64,000 bases of DNA from an uncultured Acidimicrobiales bacterium (GTDB lineage: Bacteria; Actinomycetota; Acidimicrobiia; Acidimicrobiales; Bin134): contig OX638350.1 in the NCBI GenBank assembly GCA_951813325.1, positions 3,143,954-3,207,953 of the forward strand. The letters run 5' to 3'. Shown here one piece after another: positions 43,999-52,398 of this stretch. The notes beneath the pieces were generated by a model, which worked only from the letters and a program-made list of their open reading frames with translations, did no database searches and was not told the DNA's origin. Position 1 is the stretch's first letter. Every line of letters begins with the position of its first letter. Made by a program: the position numbers and the translations under genes.

Positions 43999-45645
43999 AT
44001 GTCCACAGCCGACGGATTATCGGCGGCCATGAGCACAGCCGATGGCGCCACCCGAGACCACCCGGTCTTGGTGGTGGATTTCGGCGCCCAGTATGCCCAG
44101 CTCATCGCCCGCCGGGTGCGCGAGGCCCACATCTACAGCGAGATCGTCCCCCACGCCATCAGCGCCGCTGAGATCGCCGCCCGCCGGCCCGGCGCGGTGA
44201 TCTTCTCCGGCGGTCCCAAGTCGGTCCACGTCGAGGGGTCGCCCCGCATCGACCCCGACATCTACCGGCTGGGCATCCCCATCCTGGGCATCTGCTACGG
44301 CGCCCAGCTCATCGCCGCCCAACTCGGCGGGGAGGTGTCGCGCACCGGCGTCGGCGAGTACGGCCGCACCGCCATGAGCGTCAGAGCTCCCAGCCTCTTG
44401 TTCGGTACCAGCGAAGACAACGGCGTCGACGAGACGGCCCACCAAGACCCCGGCGCGCTGCTCGGCACCGGCGAGGACACCGAGCGTCCGGTGTGGATGA
44501 GCCACTTCGACTCCATCTCCGCCCCGCCCGACGGCTTTGTGATCACCGCCTCCACCCCGCAGGCCCCGGTGGCCGCGCTCGAACACCCCCAACAGCGCAT
44601 CTTCGGGGTCCAGTTCCATCCCGAGGTGGCCCACACCCCGGGCGGGCAGGCGGTGCTGGAGCAGTTCTTGTACCGGGGCGCCGGGCTGGCCCCGTCGTGG
44701 ACCACCGAGTCGTTCATCGACGACGCGGTGGCCGCCATCCAGGCCCAGATCGGCAGCGGCCGGGCGGTGTGCGGGCTGTCCGGCGGGGTGGACTCCGCGG
44801 TGGCTGCCGCCCTGGTCCACCGGGCGGTGGGCCACCAGCTCGCCTGCGTGTTCGTCGACACCGGCCTCATGCGCCAAGACGAGGGCCCGCAGGTGATCGA
44901 CGCCTTCCGCCGCTCCCAAGGCATCGAGTTGATCGCGGTGGAGGCCGCCGACCGGTTCTTCGACGCCCTGGTGGAGGTGATCGACCCCGAGGAGAAGCGC
45001 AAGATCATCGGCGAGCTGTTCATCCGCATCTTCGAGGAGGCCGCCAACCAGGTGGACGGGGCCGCCTATTTGGTGCAGGGCACGCTGTATCCCGACGTGA
45101 TCGAGTCGGGTTCCGACTCCGCGGCCAAGATCAAGAGCCACCACAACGTAGGGGGCATCCCCGAGGAGATGGACTTCGAGCTGGTGGAGCCGCTGCGCGA
45201 CCTGTTCAAAGACGAGGTGCGGGCCGTGGGCCGCGAGCTGGGCCTGCCCGATGAGATCGTGTGGCGCCAGCCGTTCCCCGGTCCCGGCTTGGGCGTGCGG
45301 GTGATCGGCGAGGTCACCCCCGAAAAGGCGGCGCTCTTGGCCAGGGCCGACGCCATCGTGAGAGCCGAGATCGCCGCCGCCGGACTGGAGCGGGAGATCT
45401 GGCAGGCGTTCGCGGTGCTGCCCGACATCCGCACCGTGGGCGTGATGGGCGACGAGCGCACCTACGGACAGGTGGTGGTCGTCCGGGCGGTGACCAGCGA
45501 AGACGCCATGACCGCCGACTGGGCCCGACTGCCCTATGAGCTGCTGGAGAAGATGTCGAGCCGCATCATCAACGAGATCGACGGCATCAACCGGGTGGCC
45601 TACGACGTCACCTCCAAGCCCCCCGGCACCATCGAGTGGGAGTGA
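43999..45645 (+). CDS. guaA: GMP synthase (glutamine-hydrolysing)
   Basis: GuaA (548 aa) converts XMP to GMP. The glutaminase domain carries [15 protein letters not shown], Cys in [11 protein letters not shown] and FHPEV; the synthetase P-loop is [14 protein letters not shown], and the dimerisation domain ends [11 protein letters not shown]. About 20 residues are inserted between GEYGRT and WMSHFD, where most GuaA proteins have a short loop. The start codon is duplicated: two ATG sites 30 bp apart each precede a near-identical STADG sequence (43999 and 44029); either could be used. Confidence 0.94.
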   Translation: MSTADGLSAAMSTADGATRDHPVLVVDFGAQYAQLIARRVREAHIYSEIVPHAISAAEIAARRPGAVIFSGGPKSVHVEGSPRIDPDIYRLGIPILGICYGAQLIAAQLGGEVSRTGVGEYGRTAMSVRAPSLLFGTSEDNGVDETAHQDPGALLGTGEDTERPVWMSHFDSISAPPDGFVITASTPQAPVAALEHPQQRIFGVQFHPEVAHTPGGQAVLEQFLYRGAGLAPSWTTESFIDDAVAAIQAQIGSGRAVCGLSGGVDSAVAAALVHRAVGHQLACVFVDTGLMRQDEGPQVIDAFRRSQGIELIAVEAADRFFDALVEVIDPEEKRKIIGELFIRIFEEAANQVDGAAYLVQGTLYPDVIESGSDSAAKIKSHHNVGGIPEEMDFELVEPLRDLFKDEVRAVGRELGLPDEIVWRQPFPGPGLGVRVIGEVTPEKAALLARADAIVRAEIAAAGLEREIWQAFAVLPDIRTVGVMGDERTYGQVVVVRAVTSEDAMTADWARLPYELLEKMSSRIINEIDGINRVAYDVTSKPPGTIEWE

Positions 45646-45665
45646 GCGAGGCGACCGGCTAGCAG

Positions 45666-47030
45666 CTAGGCGGCTCGGGTGGTGATGAGCTGCACCCGCT
45701 GGCCGGTGTCGGTCTTCATGGCGGCCAGCTCGTCGGTGTAGAAGAACTTCTCCTCGCCGAACGCCGGGCGCAGCTCGTCGAGCCACGACGCCTCGGGGTC
45801 GTAGGCGGCGAAGAACAGGCGGTTCACCCAGTCCGGGTCGCGGGCCTGCACGAACTTCAGGGCGATCGCCTTCTCGCCGCCGATCTCGGTGACGCCGTCC
45901 ACCAGCACCTTGCCCGGTGTGGCCGACATCGACGGCCCCCGCCAGGTGCGGGCCAGCCCCGACACCTGCTTGTAGGCGTCGGTGTAGATCTGGTAGGCCT
46001 CCACCAGCGGCACCTCGAAGTACCGCTTGGCCCCGGTGTCGCGCTCGACGAACATGTAGTAGGGCACCGCCCCCAGCTTCACCTCGGTGGTGATCATGTC
46101 GGCCCAGGCCCGGGCGCTGTCGTTCACGTGGCGGATCAGCGGGGCCTGGCACCGCACCACCGCACCGGTCTCGATGATGCGTCGCAGCGCATCGCGCGAC
46201 GCGTCGGTGGCCAGCTCCACCGGATGCGAGTAGTGGGCCATGATGGCCAGGTGGCGGCCGGAGGCCACGATCTCCTCGAACAGGCGCAGCAGGTCGTCGG
46301 CCTCCTCGCCCTCGGTGAACTTGTAGGGCCAGTAGGCCGGCGCCTTGGTGCCGAAGCGGATGGTGTTGATCTCCAGGTCGTCGGCCATCAGCGGCTCGAC
46401 GTAGCGGCGGATCAGCTCGGTGCGCATGATCATCGGGTCGCCCCCGGTGAACAGCACGTCGGACACCGTCGGGTTGAGCTTGAGATAGGCCACCAGCCGG
46501 TCGATCTCCTTGCTGGCGAACTTGAGGTCGTCGAGCTGCACGAACTGCGGCCACCGGAAGCAGTAGGTGCAGTAGGCGTGGCAGGTCTGGCCCTGGGTGG
46601 GGAAGAACAGCACCGTCTCGCGGTACTTGTGCTGCACGCCCTGCACCACCTCTTCCTCCAGGTATCCGGCGTTCATCTCCACCTGCCCGGCGGGATGGGG
46701 GTTCAGGCTGAGCTGGATCTCCCGGGCGGCCGCCTTGATCTCGGCCGCGGGCACCTCGGCTCTGATCAGGTCGGCGATGCGGGTGAAGTGCCGGGGATCC
46801 AGCATCCCCTCTTGGGGGAAGGTGAGCTGGAACATGGGGTCGTCGGGCACGTTGTCCCAGTCGATGAGCTGCTCGCACACGTAGTTGTTGGTCTTGAACG
46901 GGAGCACCGAGCCCACCACCCGGGTGACCATGCGCTGGTGCTCGCTCAGCCGCTCATAGCCGGGGGTGTCCTCCAGGTTGCGGAGTTGGAAGGTGCGAAA
47001 GGTGTGCTGCTCGCCGTTGCCGGTGCTCAT
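45666..47030 (-). CDS. KamA family radical SAM protein (lysine 2,3-aminomutase-like)
   Basis: The protein (454 aa) has the radical SAM cluster motif CHAYCTYC (Cys150, 154, 157), FTGGDPMIMRTELI, IRFGTKAPAYWP, RLFEEIVASGRHLAIMAHYSHP-like blocks and CQAPLIRHVND, all aligned with lysine 2,3-aminomutase-type enzymes. Many homologues act on lysine or on EF-P beta-lysylation; no other EF-P modification gene is seen here, so the substrate is open. The ATG follows GGAGG. It is convergent with guaA and divergent from the next gene. Confidence 0.8.
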   Translation of the reverse strand: MSTGNGEQHTFRTFQLRNLEDTPGYERLSEHQRMVTRVVGSVLPFKTNNYVCEQLIDWDNVPDDPMFQLTFPQEGMLDPRHFTRIADLIRAEVPAAEIKAAAREIQLSLNPHPAGQVEMNAGYLEEEVVQGVQHKYRETVLFFPTQGQTCHAYCTYCFRWPQFVQLDDLKFASKEIDRLVAYLKLNPTVSDVLFTGGDPMIMRTELIRRYVEPLMADDLEINTIRFGTKAPAYWPYKFTEGEEADDLLRLFEEIVASGRHLAIMAHYSHPVELATDASRDALRRIIETGAVVRCQAPLIRHVNDSARAWADMITTEVKLGAVPYYMFVERDTGAKRYFEVPLVEAYQIYTDAYKQVSGLARTWRGPSMSATPGKVLVDGVTEIGGEKAIALKFVQARDPDWVNRLFFAAYDPEASWLDELRPAFGEEKFFYTDELAAMKTDTGQRVQLITTRAA

Positions 47031-47076
47031 GGTGGGTGCCTCCCTGTGAGAATGCCGTCGATTTGTCAGAGTTACC

Positions 47077-47107
47077 GTTGATGGTACCAGCCTCTCCGAC
47101 CATCAAC
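47077..47107. promoter_or_regulatory. Inverted repeat in the divergent gap of the KamA-like gene
   Basis: GTTGATGGT at 47077-47085 and ACCATCAAC at 47099-47107 form a perfect 9-bp inverted repeat with centres 22 bp apart, about two helical turns. It is the only strong symmetry in the 106-bp divergent gap and looks like a dimeric repressor site. Confidence 0.4.
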
Positions 47108-47136
47108 CGGGGAGGCTTGTCTGCCACCATTGTCGA

Positions 47137-48267
47137 GTGCTGACCAAATTCGACGACTTCCCCATCCACCAGACCCCCGACCCCATCTCCACCCCGGTCA
47201 CCGGGGAGAAGGACTTCTACGAGCGCTACTGGTTCAACGGCTACTCCAAGGTCGGCGACCTGTACCTGGGCGTGGGCACCGCCCGCTATCCCCACCTCGG
47301 CATCCAGGACTGCGGCATCAGCATCGTCCACAACGGCACACAGCACGCCTTCCACGCCTCGGCCCGGGCCAGCCCCGAGCCCTCCGACCTCAGCGTCGGC
47401 CCGTTCAACCTGGAGATCACCGAGCCCATGAAGGCCTGCCGGGTGGTGCTGGAGCCCAACGACACCGACTTCGCCGCCGATCTCACCTTCGAGGCCCGCA
47501 CCGCGGCCATCGAGGAGCCCCGCCACCACTGGTCCGACGGCACCCGCCGGATCATGGACACCACCCGGTTCACCCAGTTCGGCCGCTGGCACGGCTGGAT
47601 CGAATACGACGGCCAGCGCATGGCGATAGACCGCACCGAGACCTACGGCACCAAGGACCGCTCCTGGGGCGTCCGCCCGGTGGACGGCGGCGACAACCGG
47701 GGCGCCCCCCAGGCCCCCCGGGCCATGGGGCTGTTCTTCTTGTGGGCCCCCCTGCACTGGGACGACATGTGCAGCCACTACCAGCTGTTTGAGGACACCC
47801 TGGGCCGGCCCCGGTTCCACGTGGGCGCCTTTTTGCCCGCCTACGACTCCCTGGCCGACAACCCCGGCGTGGAGGATCCCGGTGTGGAGCCCATGCACCG
47901 CCTCGAGCACCGGCTGGAGTTCGAGCCCGGCAGCCGCATGATCAAATCCGCCGCCTTGGCCATGACCTCGCTAGAGGACGGCGCCCGCCACGAGATCACC
48001 TTCGACAAGCAGTTCACCTACCGCATGAAGGGCATCGGCTACAGCCACCCCACCTGGCCCCACGGCGCCTGGAAGGGCGAGCTGGCCATGGAGTCGGAGC
48101 GCTGGAAGCTGGCCGACGTCGACGACACCGCCTTCGAGAACCAACACGTCCAGCACCTCATGAAGGTCCGCATGGGCGACCGCCAGGGCATCGGCGTCCT
48201 CGAGCAATCCATCTTCGGCCCCTACCGCCCCTACGGCCTAAAAGGCCACATCGCGCCTCCTCAATAG
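47137..48267 (+). CDS. Conserved hypothetical protein, possibly lipocalin-like
   Basis: I do not recognise a function. The 376-aa soluble protein has no signal peptide or membrane segment. It is rich in beta-prone segments with conserved-looking blocks FYERYWFNGYSKVGDLYLG, EYDGQRMAIDRTETYGTKDR, SWGVRP, and LFFLWAPLHWDDM. A TETYGTKDRSWG-type motif and Trp-rich strands recall the double-lipocalin fold of AttH/CrtC-like hydratases, but this is a weak resemblance. GTG start; divergent from the radical SAM gene and perhaps co-regulated with it. Confidence 0.6.
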   Translation: MLTKFDDFPIHQTPDPISTPVTGEKDFYERYWFNGYSKVGDLYLGVGTARYPHLGIQDCGISIVHNGTQHAFHASARASPEPSDLSVGPFNLEITEPMKACRVVLEPNDTDFAADLTFEARTAAIEEPRHHWSDGTRRIMDTTRFTQFGRWHGWIEYDGQRMAIDRTETYGTKDRSWGVRPVDGGDNRGAPQAPRAMGLFFLWAPLHWDDMCSHYQLFEDTLGRPRFHVGAFLPAYDSLADNPGVEDPGVEPMHRLEHRLEFEPGSRMIKSAALAMTSLEDGARHEITFDKQFTYRMKGIGYSHPTWPHGAWKGELAMESERWKLADVDDTAFENQHVQHLMKVRMGDRQGIGVLEQSIFGPYRPYGLKGHIAPPQ

Positions 48268-48317
48268 ATGACTTCGACTATCTTCCCTGGGGCCGACCAC
48301 CTCGATTAGGAGGAAAG

Positions 48318-48359
48318 GTGCCTTTGATCGGACAAGGACATGCCATCGGGGAGGGCTAG
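48318..48359 (+). CDS. Possible 13-codon leader ORF overlapping the RCC1-like gene start
   Basis: GTG at 48318 directly follows the strong ribosome site AGGAGGAAAG and reads MPLIGQGHAIGEG before TAG at 48357-48359. It overlaps the first 20 bases of the RCC1-like gene in another frame. The large gene itself has only a poorly spaced AAGGA. Coupling through this short frame is possible, or the ribosome site may serve the ATG at 48340 directly from 22 nt away. Confidence 0.25.
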   Translation: MPLIGQGHAIGEG

Positions 48360-51033
48360 GCGGCTTCGGCGGGCGTCCGCAGCTGTTGCAGTGTGCTTGA
48401 GCGTGCTGTTGCCCACGGTGGCGGCGTCGGCCCAGCAGGAGCCTGCCGTCAGCACCGGTCCTTCGCTGGAGGACGTCTCCGTGCGCGACGAACTCATCGC
48501 CGCCCAAGAATCACTGCTCAACGCCTACCGCTGCCGATTCAGCATCGATCTCGAACTCCTAACCCAAGACTGCCCCACACAACCCGGAACCCAGCCCCAG
48601 TCCACCTTAACCAACTCCGCTATAGCAGCCGGGTTCTTCCATACATGCGCCATAAATGCTGACCAAACCATCACCTGCTGGGGCAGCTTCAGGGACCAGA
48701 CTGAATCCCCCGCCGGAACCTACGCCGCCATCGCTGCCGGCGACTTCCATACATGCGCCGTCAAAACCGACAAGACCATCACCTGCTGGGGCTACAACGG
48801 CGAAGGCCAAACAGATGCGCCCGCCGGAACCTACACCGCCATCGCAGCCGGCCTCGACCATACGTGCGCCATCAAAGCCGACAGGACCATCACCTGCTGG
48901 GGGCGCAACATCGAGGCCCAAACAGATGCGCCCGCCGGAACCTATACCGCCATCGCTGCCGGCGACTTCCATACATGCGCCATCAAAGCCGACAGGACCA
49001 TCACCTGCTGGGGCAATAGCCACGGGAGACGGTTGGATGCGCCCGCCGGAACCTACACCGCCATCACAGCCGGCCTCTACCACTCGTGCGCCATCAAAAC
49101 CGACCAAACCATCACCTGCTGGGGTGACAACGATTCGGGCGAGTCGGATGCGCCCGCTGGGACCTACACCGCCATCGCAGCCGGCGACTACCACTCCTGC
49201 GCCATCAAAACCGACCAAACCATCACCTGCTGGGGTGACAACGATTCGGGCGAGTCGGATGCGCCCGCTGGGACCTACACCGCCATCGCAGCCGGCCTCT
49301 ACCACTCGTGCGCCATCAAAACCGACCAAACCATCACCTGCTGGGGTGACAACGATTGGGGCCAATCAGAAGCGCCTGCCGAAGCCCGCACCGCCACGTA
49401 CGTGCCCACTGAAACCTGCGCCATCGAAACCGACCAAACCATCACCTGCTGGGGTGACAACGATTCGGGCGAGTCGGATGCGCCCGCTGGGACCTACACC
49501 GCCATCGCAGCTGGCCGTATCCACTCGTGCGCCATCAAAACCGACCAAACCATCACCTGCTGGGGCAACCGCAGCTTTCTCCAGTTGGATGTGCCCGCCG
49601 GGACGTATACCTCCATCGCAGCCGGCGACGACCACTCGTGCGCCATCAAAACCGACCAAACCATCGCCTGCTGGGGCTGGAACGACAAGGGCGAGAGGCG
49701 CGCCCCCGCCGGGACCTACACCGCCATCACAGCCGGCGACGACCACTCGTGCGCCATCAAAACCGACCAAACCATCACTTGCTGGGGCTACAACGGCGGT
49801 GGCCAAACGGATGCGCCCGCCGGTACCTACACCGCCATCGCAGCCGGCGACTACCACACGTGCGCCATCAGCACCGAAAAGACCATCACCTGCTGGGGCA
49901 ACAACGGCTCGGGCCGGACGGATGCCCCGGCCGGGACTTACACTGCCATCGCAGCCGGCCACTGGCATTCGTGCGCCATCAAAACCGACCAGACCATCAC
50001 TTGTTGGGGCAACAACTTCTGGGACCAGAGGAATGCCCCCGCTGGGACCTACATCGCCATCGCGGCCAGATACAGGTATTCGTGCGCCATCAAAACCGAC
50101 CAAACGATCACCTGCTGGGGCACTGGTGGCGACGGCCGGGCGGTCGCGCCCGCCGGGACATACACCGCCATCGCAGCCGGCGCCTACCACACGTGCGCCG
50201 TCAAAATTGATCAAACTGCCGCCTGCTGGGGGCGCAGATTCAGAGGCCGTACGGACCCACCGGCCGGGACATACACCGCCATCGCAGCCGGCCTCTACCA
50301 CTCGTGCGCCATCAAAACCGACCAAACCATCGCCTGCTGGGGCTACAACGCCGATGGCCAAACGGATGCGCCCACCGGGACATACACCGCCATCGCAGCC
50401 GGCCACTTCTATTCGTGCGCCATCAAGACCGACCAGACCATCGCCTGCTGGGGCAGCAACCGCGATGGCCAGACGGATGCGCCCACCGGGACCTACACCG
50501 CCATCACAGCCGGCTCCTTCCACTCGTGCGCCATCAAAACCGACCAAACCATCACCTGCTGGGGCAACCGCTTCATGGACCGGTCGGACGACGTGCCCGC
50601 CGGGACCTACACCGCCATCACAGCCGGCTCCTTCCACTCGTGCGCCATCAAAACCGACCAGACCATCACCTGCTCCTTCCACTCGTGCGCCATCAAAACC
50701 GACCAGACCATCACCTGCTCCTTCCACTCGTGCGCCATCAAAACCGACCAGACCATCACCTGCTGGGGCAACAACGACTCAGGGCAAACTAACGCGCCCG
50801 CGGGAACCTACACCGCCATCGCAGCCAGCAACAGGTATTCGTGCGCCATCAAAACCGACCAGACCATCACCTGCTGGGGCAACAACGACTCAGGGCAAAC
50901 TAACGCGCCCGCGGGAACCTACACCGCCATCGCAGCCAGGGGCCATCACTCGTGCGCCATCAAGACCAACGGGACCGCTGTTTGCTGGAATTGGATTACG
51001 AACCTGCCCGCAGACGTAGTCTGGACGGACTGA
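48340..51033 (+). CDS. Secreted RCC1-like repeat protein
   Basis: An 897-aa exported protein. Residues 1-31 form a signal peptide (basic start, hydrophobic core, cleavage after ASA). Residues 45-78 are a Cys module with QESLLNAYRCRF and Cys65/Cys78. From ~90 to the end there are about 21 repeats of ~37 aa with the pattern TAIAAGxxHSCAIKTDQTIT followed by CWGxNxxGQ, each with two cysteines. RCC1-type repeats build beta-propellers; the paired cysteines suggest disulfides, which fits export. Repeat 7-8 is degenerate (PAEARTATYVPTETC). Near the 3' end three exact 45-bp copies give truncated 15-aa repeats. Role unknown. Confidence 0.85.
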   Translation: MPSGRARRLRRASAAVAVCLSVLLPTVAASAQQEPAVSTGPSLEDVSVRDELIAAQESLLNAYRCRFSIDLELLTQDCPTQPGTQPQSTLTNSAIAAGFFHTCAINADQTITCWGSFRDQTESPAGTYAAIAAGDFHTCAVKTDKTITCWGYNGEGQTDAPAGTYTAIAAGLDHTCAIKADRTITCWGRNIEAQTDAPAGTYTAIAAGDFHTCAIKADRTITCWGNSHGRRLDAPAGTYTAITAGLYHSCAIKTDQTITCWGDNDSGESDAPAGTYTAIAAGDYHSCAIKTDQTITCWGDNDSGESDAPAGTYTAIAAGLYHSCAIKTDQTITCWGDNDWGQSEAPAEARTATYVPTETCAIETDQTITCWGDNDSGESDAPAGTYTAIAAGRIHSCAIKTDQTITCWGNRSFLQLDVPAGTYTSIAAGDDHSCAIKTDQTIACWGWNDKGERRAPAGTYTAITAGDDHSCAIKTDQTITCWGYNGGGQTDAPAGTYTAIAAGDYHTCAISTEKTITCWGNNGSGRTDAPAGTYTAIAAGHWHSCAIKTDQTITCWGNNFWDQRNAPAGTYIAIAARYRYSCAIKTDQTITCWGTGGDGRAVAPAGTYTAIAAGAYHTCAVKIDQTAACWGRRFRGRTDPPAGTYTAIAAGLYHSCAIKTDQTIACWGYNADGQTDAPTGTYTAIAAGHFYSCAIKTDQTIACWGSNRDGQTDAPTGTYTAITAGSFHSCAIKTDQTITCWGNRFMDRSDDVPAGTYTAITAGSFHSCAIKTDQTITCSFHSCAIKTDQTITCSFHSCAIKTDQTITCWGNNDSGQTNAPAGTYTAIAASNRYSCAIKTDQTITCWGNNDSGQTNAPAGTYTAIAARGHHSCAIKTNGTAVCWNWITNLPADVVWTD
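49080..50940 (+). repeat. Near-identical ~111-bp coding repeats in the RCC1-like gene
   Basis: Consecutive 111-bp units (37 codons) are close to identical in several places: the block with GGTGACAACGATTCGGGCGA occurs three times between 49121 and 49470, and the block with GGCAACAACGACTCAGGGCA occurs at 50766 and 50877, exactly 111 bp apart. Such identity indicates recent duplication or unequal recombination within the gene. Confidence 0.8.
50629..50763 (+). repeat. Three exact tandem 45-bp repeats
   Basis: The unit starting TCCTTCCACTCGTGCGCC occurs at 50629-50673, 50674-50718 and 50719-50763 without a mismatch. Each copy encodes 15 residues (SFHSCAIKTDQTITC) and skips the CWG part of the normal repeat. 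It keeps the reading frame, so copy number could vary without breaking the gene. Confidence 0.9.
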
Positions 51034-51149
51034 GCCCGCCCTCTTCGATCCCGAGTACGACGGTCGGCACATGGAGATCATCATCGACGACGTCGATGCA
51101 TCCTCCTTCCCTATCAAAGGGCGGCGGAGGGTGGACGCCAGCGGAGCTC

Positions 51150-51554
51150 CTAGCTGTCACGACCAATCACATAGACATAGGGCCCAAGTTTGGCTGCCCG
51201 TTGCAGGATTCGGTTGAAGTTGGTCTCTAGGCGATCCACCATCTCAAGACCTGTGAGGTTGGCATTGTTGTACGCGAATGCTCGCAGCGTCGTTTCGGCC
51301 AGCACATCACGATGGTCGCGTACGACGGAGTAGTCCTTGGTCAACGCAACCCAGCCTTCTTGGTCTGCCTTAACCATCCAGTCGGGATCAGCGATCCGCT
51401 GGTCGGCGCCTTCGGGGTATACCTCGGCCATCGGCAGCACTTCGTAGCCCTTGGCACGAATCGCTTCGGCGATCAGATGACGAGCGAGATCTCGATCCAA
51501 GAAGAAGACTGGTGGCGGGCGTTCAGGCTGCTGCCTGCGTCGGCCAGACGGCAC
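51150..51554 (-). CDS. PIN-like domain toxin
   Basis: A 134-aa protein with the pattern FFLDRDLARHLIAEAIRAKG, ADPDWMVKADQEGWVALTKD and FAYNNANLTGLEMVDR, then LGPYVYVIG. The acidic residues Asp20, Asp56/58 and Asp74 fit a PIN-like nuclease site. Proteins of this form pair with DUF433-type antitoxins in VapBC-like modules. GTG start at 51554 overlaps the antitoxin gene by 32 nt; a start nearer PPVFFLDRD is also possible. Convergent with the RCC1-like gene. Confidence 0.75.
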   Translation of the reverse strand: MPSGRRRQQPERPPPVFFLDRDLARHLIAEAIRAKGYEVLPMAEVYPEGADQRIADPDWMVKADQEGWVALTKDYSVVRDHRDVLAETTLRAFAYNNANLTGLEMVDRLETNFNRILQRAAKLGPYVYVIGRDS

Positions 51555-51927
51555 AGAGGGCTTCCTCGATTTGGTCGACGGGAGTTCCGTAGTCAGCGGC
51601 TATAGACCCCAACGGCTCGCCAGCGGTCGCACGCGACCAGACGGCTGAAAGCGTTGCGCCCCCCTCCACGAAAATCGCATCTCCCCCCGCGACCTCTGGC
51701 ACAACGCGAAGCAGGGGCCGTTCGGTCACCGGGAGGATGAGCCCGGTGGCCCAGGTGTCGCCGAAAGTGATGCGCTCCAAGTAGCCGCCTATCACTTCAT
51801 GGAACACCCGCTGGCCGGTGTGTGCCACGGTGAGCAGCCTGAGCTGCCTGTCTCGGCTGCGGGTTGCGCAGTCGTACAAGACGCTGGCGCCAATTGCCTC
51901 GTCCACAACCATGGTAGTGGGGAACAT
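51523..51927 (-). CDS. DUF433-type antitoxin
   Basis: A 134-aa protein whose C-terminal third, WSRATAGEPLGSIAADYGT then VDQIEEAL, matches the DUF433 helix-turn-helix used for DNA binding by antitoxins of PIN toxins. The N-terminal part (YLERITFGDTWATGLILPV) resembles the longer VapB45-like form. It precedes and overlaps the PIN toxin gene, the normal antitoxin-first order. Confidence 0.72.
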   Translation of the reverse strand: MFPTTMVVDEAIGASVLYDCATRSRDRQLRLLTVAHTGQRVFHEVIGGYLERITFGDTWATGLILPVTERPLLRVVPEVAGGDAIFVEGGATLSAVWSRATAGEPLGSIAADYGTPVDQIEEALCAVWPTQAAA

Positions 51928-52005
51928 CCCTGGTTGGAAGGTTGCATTAGCGGACGATCCAAAGGCCAGCTAGCGCAGTAGTGCACCGGGTGAGGCCAGC
52001 CAGGT

Positions 52006-52024
52006 GTATCGCCATTGGTGATAC
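52006..52024 (+). promoter_or_regulatory. Imperfect palindrome upstream of the truncated RHH antitoxin gene
   Basis: GTATCGCC-ATT-GGTGATAC is an 8-bp dyad with one mismatch, ending 9 bp before the GTG at 52034. Ribbon-helix-helix antitoxins usually bind such palindromes to repress their own operon; here that is inference. Confidence 0.35.
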
Positions 52025-52033
52025 GTTTTGCCG

Positions 52034-52233
52034 GTGGCCCATGCTGTTTCGGTTCGGCTGGATGATGAGGCGGTCGGGGCTCTGAATCGGCTCACTTCGA
52101 CTGGGTTGTCCCAGTCGGAGGCGATCCGGAGTGCTCTCATTGAGACGGCCAGACGTCTGCACGACATGGACTCCTTGGCCGCTGAGGCCAGAGCACTGGA
52201 AGCCGACAAAATCGATCGAGCCGAGATGCTCGC
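52034..52233 (+). pseudogene. Ribbon-helix-helix (CopG-like) antitoxin gene, 3' truncated
   Basis: The frame reads AHAVSVRLDDEAVGALNRL and GLSQSEAIRSALIETARRL, a typical RHH DNA-binding start, then LAAEARALEADKIDRAEMLA. At ~52233 the homology stops and the frame runs on through sequence that is abiEii on the opposite strand. The C-terminus that binds the toxin and the toxin gene itself are missing. An in-frame TTG at 52028 is an alternative start. Confidence 0.6.
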
Positions 52234-52398
52234 CTTGTGGAGGCAGGTACCACCTCGGAAGACGAGTTCGTCGCGCAACGAGGGATGGTTGGCGATCTCG
52301 ATGATCAGCCGTGACAGCACGAGATCCTGCTCTATCTGTTCGAGCGTCGGCCACGGGGCGTGGCGTTGCCAGTGTGCGATGTCGGCTTCAGTGATCAC
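52234..52398 (-). pseudogene. abiEii: AbiEii-type nucleotidyltransferase toxin gene, N-terminal fragment
   Basis: From GTG at 52398 the frame gives EADIAHWQRHAPWPTLEQIE, QDLVLSRLIIEIANHPSLRD and LVFRGGTCLHK, the N-terminus of AbiEii-family toxins. Homology breaks after HK55, just before the catalytic GS/D motif, where the sequence becomes the antisense of the RHH gene. The start overlaps the abiEi stop as GTGA, the usual coupled order of AbiE systems. Confidence 0.6.

Noticed and set aside
44017..46878. A 953-codon minus-strand frame spanning guaA and the KamA-like gene
   Set aside because: It is antisense to guaA and out of frame with the well-supported radical SAM gene; its composition is typical of a high-GC shadow.
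48656..51019. A 787-codon second frame and long minus-strand frames inside the RCC1-like gene
   Set aside because: The repeat length is a multiple of three, so frames without a stop in one unit stay open throughout. Only the annotated frame has a signal peptide and Cys-rich repeat logic.
51034..51149. Short plus-strand frame beginning MEIIIDDVDASSFP after the RCC1-like gene
   Set aside because: Only ~28 codons, no ribosome site, no recognisable homology; perhaps a gene remnant but not supportable.
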